The notes below the pieces were generated by a model that saw only the letters and a program-made list of their open reading frames with translations, was not told the DNA's origin and did not search any database. Source: Bordetella parapertussis (GTDB lineage Bacteria; Pseudomonadota; Gammaproteobacteria; Burkholderiales; SG8-39). Taken from it: a stretch of 5,984 nucleotides of DNA. Shown one piece after another: positions 1 to 5,074 of the stretch. How positions within the stretch are numbered: position 1 is the stretch's first letter; each line of letters begins with the position of its first letter. Where the stretch lies: contig CAMBSA010000135.1 of assembly GCA_945869935.1 (NCBI GenBank), positions 1 to 5,984 on the forward strand, read 5' to 3'. The position numbers and the translations under genes are program-made.

Positions 1-1020
1 GCTTACGTGGTCGACCACGTGTTCGCCTTCCACCACCTTGAGGCTCATCGCGCCGATGTGTTCGATCCAGAAACGCGCGGTCTGGCCGATCTTGATCCAC
101 TTGTGCAGGTCCTGCGAACAGGCAAAACCGATGGTTCCGGTGCCGAGCAGATCGCCGGGGTACAGCGTTTCGTTGTCGGACGAGTAGGCAACGAGCTGCG
201 CGGGCGTGAAGCTGTGCGGCGCACTGGTGCTGCCTTCGAACCAGATTTCGCCATCGACCTCGACGCTGCATTTCAGGTTCATCGGGTCTACAGCGTCTGC
301 GGTGATCATGCACGGACCGAGCGCGGTGTGGAAGTCCTTGCGCTTGTTGGGGCCGAAGGGTTCGCGCTTGAATCCCTCGCGGCAGCTGCTGTCGATCAGG
401 ATGGTGTAGCCGGCGATATGCCCGACAGCTTCCTCGGCGCTGAGGTTGCGGCCCTGTTTGCCGATGATGATGCCCAGTTCGAGTTCGAGGTCGAGCAGCT
501 TGGTGTAGTACGGGTAGGGCACCGGGTCCTCGGGACCGGCGATGCCGGTGCAGCTGCCCTTGTAATACGGCGGATTGGTGAACCAGATCGGGTCGCGCTC
601 GTACTTGTTGCCGCCGATCAGCGGCGCGTGTTGGGCGCGCGTCATGTGTTCCTCGTAGATCGAGAAATCGCGGAACGAGGCGGGACGCGGCAGCGGCGCC
701 AACAGCCTGACATCAGATCTCGTGTACATCAGCGACTCGCCGTCCGGCCCGCGCGCATCGGGATGGGCGAGCGCGAACTTGAGCGCGCTTTTTGCTGCGG
801 CAAGGCCCGCGTGGCCGGCGCGCAGCCAGCCGATCATGTCGGGCGGCGTGCGCAGTTGCGCGAGTTCGCGCGGCGTCGGTTCGTCGGTGTCCTGCGCGAG
901 ATGCGCAGCGAACGCGGCGGTGATGTCGGCGATTCGGCCGTTCTCGTCGCCATCGGCGAGCGCGCCAAGGCGGCGGATGCGCCCGACAGGGGTGGATACC
1001 TCGAAGCTCACGATCTTCAT
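1..1020 (-). CDS. Fumarylacetoacetate hydrolase (FAH) family protein, 3' end cut by window edge
   Basis: FAH-fold enzymes are metal-dependent and hydrolyse or decarboxylate beta-diketo or oxo-acid products, often from aromatic ring cleavage. The frame is open from ATG at 1018-1020 to the left edge (340 codons, no stop seen), so the gene is nearly complete. Residues 1-100 form a variable N-terminal part with motifs MKIVSFE and PPDMIGWLRAG. The catalytic domain follows: FRDFSIYEEHM (about 116-126, with the likely catalytic E124/H125), the metal-binding ExE in DLELELGIIIG (E179, E181), the acidic residue D210 in YTILIDSS, FGPNKRKDFHTALGPCMIT (about 222-240), and the C-terminal YPGDLLGTGTIG (287-298). 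This is the longer subfamily with FGPxKxKDF rather than NDVSARD. There is no signal peptide, so it is cytoplasmic. A good ribosome-binding site, AGAGGAGT (1028-1035), lies 7 bases before the ATG. The substrate cannot be read from sequence. Confidence 0.93.
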   Translation of the reverse strand, partial: MKIVSFEVSTPVGRIRRLGALADGDENGRIADITAAFAAHLAQDTDEPTPRELAQLRTPPDMIGWLRAGHAGLAAAKSALKFALAHPDARGPDGESLMYTRSDVRLLAPLPRPASFRDFSIYEEHMTRAQHAPLIGGNKYERDPIWFTNPPYYKGSCTGIAGPEDPVPYPYYTKLLDLELELGIIIGKQGRNLSAEEAVGHIAGYTILIDSSCREGFKREPFGPNKRKDFHTALGPCMITADAVDPMNLKCSVEVDGEIWFEGSTSAPHSFTPAQLVAYSSDNETLYPGDLLGTGTIGFACSQDLHKWIKIGQTARFWIEHIGAMSLKVVEGEHVVDHVS

Positions 1021-1064
1021 CGGACGGACTCCTCTGACTGCGCGTTCAATTTAAAAATCGGAAA

Positions 1065-1092
1065 ATTCTTTGAGATTTATTTCAAAAGACAA
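1065..1092 (-). promoter_or_regulatory. Possible sigma70-type promoter for the FAH gene
   Basis: On the minus strand, TTGTCT (1087-1092, 4/6 to TTGACA) lies 16 bases before AAGAAT (1065-1070, 4/6 to TATAAT). This is in the only strongly AT-rich stretch of the window, directly upstream of the FAH gene. The -35 box overlaps the arm of the 1091-1118 inverted repeat, as an operator would. Both boxes are weak matches, so this is a candidate only; the gene may instead be read through from the hydrolase gene. Confidence 0.3.
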
Positions 1093-1118
1093 TTACCTTC
1101 GAATGAAAGAAGGTAATT
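1091..1118. repeat. Perfect 10-bp inverted repeat, possible operator or hairpin
   Basis: The arms AATTACCTTC (1091-1100) and GAAGGTAATT (1109-1118) are exactly complementary and are separated by 8 bases. The repeat lies between the hydrolase stop and the FAH start, next to the possible -35 box. Its symmetry, AT-rich arms and position fit a dimeric regulator's operator. It could also act as a weak terminator on the minus strand, where the next bases are GTCTTTTG, but its stem is AT-rich and the T tract is short. No regulator gene is in the window. Confidence 0.6.
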
Positions 1119-1130
1119 AAAATACCATAT

Positions 1131-1168
1131 TCGGAATAACTTCGTCGGAATAACTTCGTCGGAATAAC
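1131..1168. repeat. 14-bp direct tandem repeat, about 2.7 copies
   Basis: The unit TCGGAATAACTTCG occurs exactly at 1131-1144 and 1145-1158, and its first 10 bases recur at 1159-1168. It is non-coding, between the hydrolase stop and the inverted repeat. It could be replication-slippage DNA or iterated protein-binding sites; the sequence does not decide. The copies are identical, which suggests a recent duplication. Confidence 0.85.
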
Positions 1169-1169
1169 T

Positions 1170-1188
1170 GCGGGGCATGAATACCCGC
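1170..1188 (-). terminator. Weak hairpin directly after the hydrolase stop
   Basis: On the minus strand, GCGGG and CCCGC (1184-1188 and 1170-1174) can form a 5-bp stem with a 9-base loop immediately after the TAG at 1189-1191. It is followed by AGTTATT rather than a clean T run. The stem is short, so it may only be a partial terminator or a transcript-end stabiliser. Confidence 0.25.
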
Positions 1189-2208
1189 CTAGCCGCCAGT
1201 GTAGACCGGGGCGGGCTGGCTGAAGAACGAATGCAGGATGTGATAGACAAGCGCGACATTCTTCTCGTGCAGGCTGGAGTGCGCGATGCCCGGCATCACG
1301 GTGAACTGCTCGTCGGGATTAGGCAGGCGGTCGAAAAACTCCACGAGGTCCGGCAGGCTCGCGATGCCGTCGAACTGGCCGCGCATGATGAGCGTCGGCA
1401 CATCGAGTTTTTCCGGCTGCACCACCGGCAGGTTCACCGTCATGTCCAAATAGGTGCCGGTGGGCACGGTGGTGTCGAGGGCGAGGATGGCTTTTGCGAA
1501 CGCATCCACCACATCCGGGTCCGCGGTGCCCGGATGGTCGCGGGTGAAGATGCTCTGCACCATCGCGTTGTCGATCGGCCGGCGGTTGGTGGAGCGCCAG
1601 TCGGCAATACGCTTGCGCCTCGCCTCGAGCGTAGGGCTGCCCTTGCCGGTCCACACGAACGCATCCAGCGCAAGACGCTTCACGCGTTCCGGATGGCGCT
1701 GCGCATACACTGCGGCGCGCAGTCCGCCCGAGAAGAGGCCGTAGTGCAGGTGCTTCGACTCGCCGGTGGTCTTCGCGATGTAGTCGCAGGCGGCGGCAAG
1801 GTCGTCCGCGCCGTTGGCGATGTCGAAGTTGATCGGGCGCTGCTTGTCGGAGCGGCCGTAGCCCTCGAAGTCGAGGCACCAGGTGTCGTAGCCGAGGTGC
1901 GCGAACCAGTCCATGGTGGAGTACTGCGGCTTGCCCGGCACCTGCAGGTCGAACACCGGCGTGCCCGCCATCGAGGATCCGTGCGAGAACACGATCACGC
2001 CGCGCGTTGGCTTCGCCGCGGTGCGCTTGCGCCAGAGGTAGAGATTGATCGTTTCGCCGCCGACGCGCTTGATCGCCCGGTGCTCGCTACCGACGACGCG
2101 CGCTTTTGAGCCTGGTGTTTGTGCACCGGCTGCAGTGGCGATCGAGGCCGCCGCAAGACCCGCAGCGGATCCGATGATGAAATGCCTGCGGGACGATTGT
2201 CTGGACAC
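1189..2208 (-). CDS. Tat-exported alpha/beta hydrolase with unusual nucleophile elbow
   Basis: An alpha/beta-hydrolase-fold protein of 339 residues, probably an esterase-like enzyme of unknown substrate, periplasmic after export. The chosen start is GTG at 2206-2208, because AGAAGGA lies 7 bases upstream and the product then begins with a compact Tat signal: SSRRHFIIG (R7-R8), a hydrophobic stretch to about residue 27, and a likely cut after AGA (29/30). An ATG at 2262 would overlap the preceding gene remnant and bury the signal. Fold landmarks are the oxyanion segment VIVFSHGSS, then GYGRSD, the elbow YGLFSGGLRAA (G157-G162), the acid D280 in RGQFDGIAS, and H310 in MPGIAHSSL. Aligned without gaps to the usual GxSxGG elbow, phenylalanine (F159) sits at the nucleophile position and serine is one residue later (S160). 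The stop is TAG at 1189-1191. The gene begins 13 bases after the FAH remnant, so the two were probably co-transcribed. Confidence 0.9.
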   Translation of the reverse strand: MSRQSSRRHFIIGSAAGLAAASIATAAGAQTPGSKARVVGSEHRAIKRVGGETINLYLWRKRTAAKPTRGVIVFSHGSSMAGTPVFDLQVPGKPQYSTMDWFAHLGYDTWCLDFEGYGRSDKQRPINFDIANGADDLAAACDYIAKTTGESKHLHYGLFSGGLRAAVYAQRHPERVKRLALDAFVWTGKGSPTLEARRKRIADWRSTNRRPIDNAMVQSIFTRDHPGTADPDVVDAFAKAILALDTTVPTGTYLDMTVNLPVVQPEKLDVPTLIMRGQFDGIASLPDLVEFFDRLPNPDEQFTVMPGIAHSSLHEKNVALVYHILHSFFSQPAPVYTGG

Positions 2209-2215
2209 GGCGCAT

Positions 2216-2222
2216 TCCTTCT
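2216..2222 (-). promoter_or_regulatory. Ribosome-binding site that fixes the GTG start of the hydrolase
   Basis: AGAAGGA on the minus strand sits 7 bases before GTG 2206-2208 and overlaps the end of the upstream FAH remnant (stop 2222-2224). This supports the 339-residue Tat protein over the longer form starting at 2262. Confidence 0.65.
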
Positions 2223-2577
2223 CAGACAACTTTGACGCGGATGTCGTACAGGCCGTCGGCATGGCCTTCCATCACGTCGCCGCGTACCACCGGGCCGACG
2301 TTCTCCGGCGTACCGGAGTAGATGATGTCGCCGGGGAACAGTTCGTAATAGCGCGAGAGATTCGACACCTGTTCGGCCACGCTCCAGATCATCTTGTCCA
2401 GAGTGCTCGATTGCTTGGTCTGCCCGTTGACCTTGAGCCAGATCGCGCCCTTGGTGAAATTTTTGCGAACAGCACGCGGTCGCGGTCCTGCGCCTCCGTC
2501 GGCATCACGCATCCTGCGACGGCCCCCGCGCCCATGGCAGCGGTGGTGCCGAGCAAACTGCGTCGTGTCCTGTCCAT
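2222..2577 (-). pseudogene. Remnant of a Tat/lipoprotein-signal FAH-family gene (internal deletion plus frame break)
   Basis: Two pieces of one gene lie in different frames. The 5' piece starts at ATG 2575-2577 behind GGAGGAG and encodes DRTRRSLLG (twin arginine), a hydrophobic run, and the lipobox-like VAGC, then TEAQDRDRVLFAK, which resembles the start of a mature FAH domain. That frame soon loses all similarity and stops at 2389-2391. In another frame, from about 2462 to the TGA at 2222-2224, a clear FAH C-terminus appears: KGAIWLKVNGQTKQ, STLDKMIWSVAEQVSNLSRYY and LFPGDIIYSGTPENVG. One added A in the five-base A run (minus strand, 2460-2464) would join the frames into a ~119-residue protein. 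Even then the middle ~200 residues, including the metal-binding ExE and Asp, would be missing. It therefore cannot be an active FAH enzyme. A start at 2512 in the second frame gives a 96-residue ORF, but its first ~15 residues do not look like FAH. Confidence 0.8.
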
Positions 2578-2603
2578 CGCTCCTCCTCGTGTCGAGCGAG
2601 TCG

Positions 2604-2630
2604 ATGATAGATCAACGCACGCGATGTCGA
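2604..2630 (-). promoter_or_regulatory. Possible promoter upstream of the FAH remnant
   Basis: TCGACA (2625-2630, 5/6 to the -35 consensus) and TATCAT (2604-2609, 5/6 to the -10 consensus) lie on the minus strand with a 15-base gap, slightly short of the optimum. The expected start of transcription would be about 20 bases before ATG 2575-2577. If real, it would now mainly serve the hydrolase and downstream FAH genes. Confidence 0.35.
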
Positions 2631-2673
2631 CACCGTTCCGCAATGTGCAACGCACGGCTGCGCCAGAAATACA

Positions 2674-2708
2674 AAACGCCGCGAGGGATGCGATCCGTCG
2701 CGGCGTTT
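2674..2708 (-). terminator. Rho-independent terminator of rhlE
   Basis: A perfect 11-bp stem (AAACGCCGCGA, 2674-2684, with TCGCGGCGTTT, 2698-2708) encloses a 13-base loop in which GGAT and ATCC can pair further. On the minus strand it is followed by TTTTGTATTT. It lies about 60 bases past the rhlE stop. On the plus strand the trailing T run is only TTT, so its main direction is minus. Confidence 0.8.
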
Positions 2709-2729
2709 CGTGTTCGGCGAGGCAGGGTT

Positions 2730-2759
2730 CATTCCTTCGCGCTTTCACGCGAAGGAATG
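2730..2759. repeat. Perfect 12-bp hairpin just after the rhlE stop
   Basis: CATTCCTTCGCG (2730-2741) and CGCGAAGGAATG (2748-2759) are exactly complementary around the 6-base loop CTTTCA. It begins 7 bases past the rhlE stop codon on the minus strand and has no T tract. Placed before the terminator at 2674-2708, it may protect the transcript 3' end from exonucleases or act as a second termination element. Confidence 0.75.
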
Positions 2760-2766
2760 TGCGGTT

Positions 2767-4782
2767 CTACTCCGGCTTGCGGTTGAAGCCACCGAGGAGG
2801 GCGGCCTGTTGCGGGCGCGGCTGCCGCGGCTGGCGTTGCTGTGCCGGGGCATCGTTCTGCTGCTTCGGCGCGGAATTGCCGGGATTCGATTCGCCTTCCT
2901 CCTGCGCACGGAGCCGTTCGGCGGCGAGGAACTGCTCGCGCTCGAGACGTCGCAGCGCTTCGAGTTCCGGATCGAGAGAGAAGCTGCGCGAGGCAGGCGC
3001 GGCGCGATTGCCGTCTGCTTCGTAGCTGCGTCCGCCACCGCGGTTGTTGCGGTTCGGGTTGTTCCTGCCCGGATTGCCGCGGCCCTGATTCAGGTTGCGC
3101 GGCGGGGCGATGGTGTTGCCGATGTTGTCATCGACGATCTGCGCGTGATCGCTTGCCTGGTTCGGGTCGGCCCGGTTGTGCGGATCGATGCCGTTCGGAT
3201 CGACGCGGTTGGCGTCCATTCGCGGAGCGCGCGGGCCACGGTTCGGGTCATCGCGACGCGGCTGGGAGTTGCGGTTGCGGTCGTTGCGCTGGCCACCTGG
3301 ACGCGGGCCTCGCTGAGCGCCGTCAAGGCGCGGAGCTTGCTGAGCGCCGTCAAGGCGCGGATCTCTCTGAGCGCCGTCGGGACGCGGACCCCTTTGACCG
3401 CCATCCATGCGCGGACCCCGCGTGTCCCCCTCACGACGCGGGGCACTGTCCGGACGCGGACCGCGCGGGTCGCCGTCACGGCGGGGTGCGCCGTCGCGGC
3501 GTCTCGGGTCGCCTTGTCGCGGGCCGTCATTGCGCGGGTTATTGTCGCGGCGTTGCTGCTGCGGGCGCTGTTGTCCGCCGCGGCGCTGCTGTTCGTTGCC
3601 GCGCGGTGCGGGGGCCATCGTGCTCCAGTTCTCCGGCGGCTCGAAGCCTTCGATCACGCGCATGTCGATCTTGCGGTTCATCAGGCGTTCGATCGCCGAT
3701 AGCAGTGAGCGCTCGTCGCCCGCCACCAGCGAGACTGCCTCGCCCGATGCACCGGCACGGCCGGTGCGGCCGATGCGGTGCACATAGTCTTCCGGCACGT
3801 TGGGAAGATCGTAGTTCACCACATGCGGCAGTGCCTCGATGTCGAGGCCGCGTGCGGCGATGTCGGTGGCGACCAGCACTTGCAACTCGTTGTCCTTGAA
3901 GCGCTTTAGCGCCCGGGTGCGCGCGCCCTGGTTCTTGTTGCCGTGGATTGCATCCGACTGGATGCCTTCCTTTTCCAGCTGCTGCGCGAGTCGGTTGGCG
4001 CCGTGCTTGGTCTTGCAGAACACCAGCACCTGTTGCCAGTTGCCTGACTTCACCAGGTGCGCGAGCAGTTCGCGCTTGCGGTCCTTGTCCACCGGGTGCA
4101 CCACCTGGCCGACGAGTTCCGCCGGGGTGTTGCGTCGGGCGACCTCGACCGAGGCCGGGTCCTTCATGAAGCCGCCGGCGAGCGTGCGGATCTCGTCGGA
4201 GAAGGTGGCGGAGAACAGCAGGTTCTGGCGTTCCTTCGGCAGCAGCGCGAGGATCTTGCGTATGTCGTGGATGAAGCCCATGTCGAGCATGCGGTCGGCT
4301 TCGTCGAGCACGAGGATTTCGACGTGGCGCAGGTCGACCGTCTTCTGCTGGATGTGATCGAGCAGTCGGCCGGGGGTCGCGACGACGATGTCCACGCCGC
4401 GGCGCAGTTCGGCGATCTGCGGGTTGATGTTCACGCCGCCGAAGATGGTGGTGGAGCGGAAACCCGCGTGGCGGCCGTAGGCGCGAACGCTTTCCTGCAC
4501 CTGTGCTGCGAGTTCGCGGGTCGGGACGAGCACGAGTGCGCGGACCGGGTGTTTTGCGGGTGATGCGCTATCGTTTGCCTTCGCGGCGAGTCGCTGCAGC
4601 ATCGGCAGCGTGAAGCCGGCGGTTTTGCCGGTGCCGGTCTGCGCGGCGCCAAGCAGGTCGCGTCCCGCGAGAACAACCGGGATGGCCTGGGCCTGGATGG
4701 GGGTCGGTTCGGTATAGCCTTGATCGGTAACAGCGCGAAGCAACTCGGCGGACAGCCCGAGGGATTCAAATGTGGTGCTAAT
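2767..4782 (-). CDS. rhlE: DEAD-box ATP-dependent RNA helicase RhlE, long basic tail, apparent ATT start
   Basis: A cytoplasmic ATP-dependent RNA helicase; RhlE proteins remodel RNA in ribosome assembly and mRNA decay. With a start at ATT 4780-4782 it has 671 residues. All core motifs are intact: Q motif GYTEPTPIQ (22-30), motif I AQTGTGKT (47-54), [19 protein letters not shown] (160-163), SAT (191-193), [21 protein letters not shown], and [10 protein letters not shown] (335-344). The sequence follows E. coli RhlE closely, for example in [17 protein letters not shown] and GNWQQVLVF. From about 390 the tail is low-complexity Arg/Gly/Pro/Asp/Gln/Asn, with 9-residue [13 protein letters not shown] repeats (460-495), an Asn-rich stretch and one predicted helix ([27 protein letters not shown], 603-629, given here in outline); such tails bind RNA. 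The conserved [12 protein letters not shown] lies before any ATG, GTG or TTG that could include it, so ATT is chosen. The stop is TAG at 2767-2769. The gene appears monocistronic. Confidence 0.95.
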   Translation of the reverse strand: MSTTFESLGLSAELLRAVTDQGYTEPTPIQAQAIPVVLAGRDLLGAAQTGTGKTAGFTLPMLQRLAAKANDSASPAKHPVRALVLVPTRELAAQVQESVRAYGRHAGFRSTTIFGGVNINPQIAELRRGVDIVVATPGRLLDHIQQKTVDLRHVEILVLDEADRMLDMGFIHDIRKILALLPKERQNLLFSATFSDEIRTLAGGFMKDPASVEVARRNTPAELVGQVVHPVDKDRKRELLAHLVKSGNWQQVLVFCKTKHGANRLAQQLEKEGIQSDAIHGNKNQGARTRALKRFKDNELQVLVATDIAARGLDIEALPHVVNYDLPNVPEDYVHRIGRTGRAGASGEAVSLVAGDERSLLSAIERLMNRKIDMRVIEGFEPPENWSTMAPAPRGNEQQRRGGQQRPQQQRRDNNPRNDGPRQGDPRRRDGAPRRDGDPRGPRPDSAPRREGDTRGPRMDGGQRGPRPDGAQRDPRLDGAQQAPRLDGAQRGPRPGGQRNDRNRNSQPRRDDPNRGPRAPRMDANRVDPNGIDPHNRADPNQASDHAQIVDDNIGNTIAPPRNLNQGRGNPGRNNPNRNNRGGGRSYEADGNRAAPASRSFSLDPELEALRRLEREQFLAAERLRAQEEGESNPGNSAPKQQNDAPAQQRQPRQPRPQQAALLGGFNRKPE
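3298..3420 (-). repeat. 27-bp tandem repeats within the rhlE tail
   Basis: About four 27-bp units, starting at 3313, 3340, 3367 and 3394, encode 9-residue blocks: [27 protein letters not shown] and DGAQRGPRP. The first two units share their first 22 bases exactly; the third and fourth diverge. Looser versions ([18 protein letters not shown]) continue toward 3480. The in-frame unit length lets copy number change without breaking the gene. Confidence 0.85.
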
Positions 4783-4789
4783 GACACTT

Positions 4790-4794
4790 CTCCT
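4790..4794 (-). promoter_or_regulatory. Ribosome-binding site that points to the ATT start of rhlE
   Basis: AGGAG on the minus strand, within CTCAGGAGAAG, lies exactly 7 bases before ATT 4780-4782. No in-frame ATG, GTG or TTG exists between this site and the upstream in-frame stop at 4903-4905. The first such codon downstream is TTG at 4741-4743, which has no comparable ribosome-binding site and would remove conserved residues. Confidence 0.7.
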
Positions 4795-4809
4795 GAGGTA
4801 TCGGCCTGC

Positions 4810-4825
4810 AAAGGCGGGAGCCTTT
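4810..4825. other. Small hairpin in the rhlE leader
   Basis: AAAGGC (4810-4815) and GCCTTT (4820-4825) pair around a 4-base loop. In the rhlE transcript (minus strand), the loop CTCC could pair with the GGAG of the ribosome-binding site. The downstream arm can instead form GCCT-TTGC-AGGC. On the plus strand the hairpin is followed by a T run (to 4827) and would look like a short terminator facing the Bug gene. The stem is only 6 bp, so any role is uncertain. Confidence 0.35.
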
Positions 4826-4910
4826 TTAACCGGTTCAGGCAGATGTGTACTGCTTGGGATGGATTCGGGAGCCGGGGATGGCGCCGCGAAGAGCTTGAGC
4901 CGCTAACCGG

Positions 4911-4939
4911 ATGAGGCTGGCTTCAAAGCTTGTAGTCAA
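4911..4939 (-). promoter_or_regulatory. Possible promoter of rhlE
   Basis: On the minus strand, TTGACT (4934-4939, 5/6) lies 17 bases before CCTCAT (4911-4916, only 3/6). It would give a leader of about 120 bases before the ATT start. The -35 box and spacing are good and the -10 box is poor. Confidence 0.3.
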
Positions 4940-5074
4940 CAATACACGAAATCCGACGGAAGCGCTTGATTTTATTGCAGTGCCGGTGCGTTTCCGGCGG
5001 TGGGGCCCACCACGTGTATTCTGTAGGCGGGCGCCCCGGAGAGCGCGCGGCAACGGAATACGGAGGGGGACGGA

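Larger units (their letters stand above)
4783..5074. other. Divergent intergenic region between rhlE and the Bug receptor gene
   Basis: This 292-base stretch carries the leaders of two divergent genes and no convincing ORF. Besides the rhlE elements it holds two adjoining dyads near the Bug gene: GCCGG (4982-4986) with CCGGC (4994-4998), and GGTGGG (4999-5004) with CCCACC (5006-5011). They could be operator half-sites or a leader hairpin. I found no clear sigma70 promoter for the plus-strand gene; TATTCT at 5017-5022 is a possible -10 box without a matching -35. Confidence 0.5.

Noticed and set aside
5..20. Perfect 16-bp palindrome ACGTGGTCGACCACGT
   Set aside because: It lies inside the FAH coding sequence and follows from the codons for HVVDHV; there is no other sign of a site.
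7..1116. Long plus-strand open frame of 369 codons antisense to the FAH gene
   Set aside because: It mirrors the minus-strand FAH gene. Its product has no recognisable domain, while the opposite strand encodes a clear FAH protein with conserved motifs.
1136..1159. ATAACTTCGT, matching 10 bases of a loxP arm, twice
   Set aside because: It is part of the 14-bp tandem repeat in direct orientation. There is no inverted partner arm or 8-bp spacer, so it is a chance match.
2209..2262. Longer hydrolase start at ATG 2260-2262
   Set aside because: It would add 18 residues before the Tat signal and overlap the FAH remnant, and GTG 2206-2208 has a well-placed ribosome-binding site.
1177..3025. Plus-strand open frames antisense to the hydrolase and the FAH remnant
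   Set aside because: These are GC-rich codon-bias shadows. Their products are Arg/Ala/Val-rich without family features, and the minus-strand proteins are recognisable.
2710..3899. Plus-strand open frames of about 330-350 codons opposite the rhlE tail
   Set aside because: They arise from the repetitive Arg/Gly/Pro codons of the rhlE tail read backwards; no ribosome-binding site or domain supports them.
4741..4743. TTG as the rhlE start
   Set aside because: It removes the conserved FESLGLSAE segment and lacks a good ribosome-binding site at the right distance.
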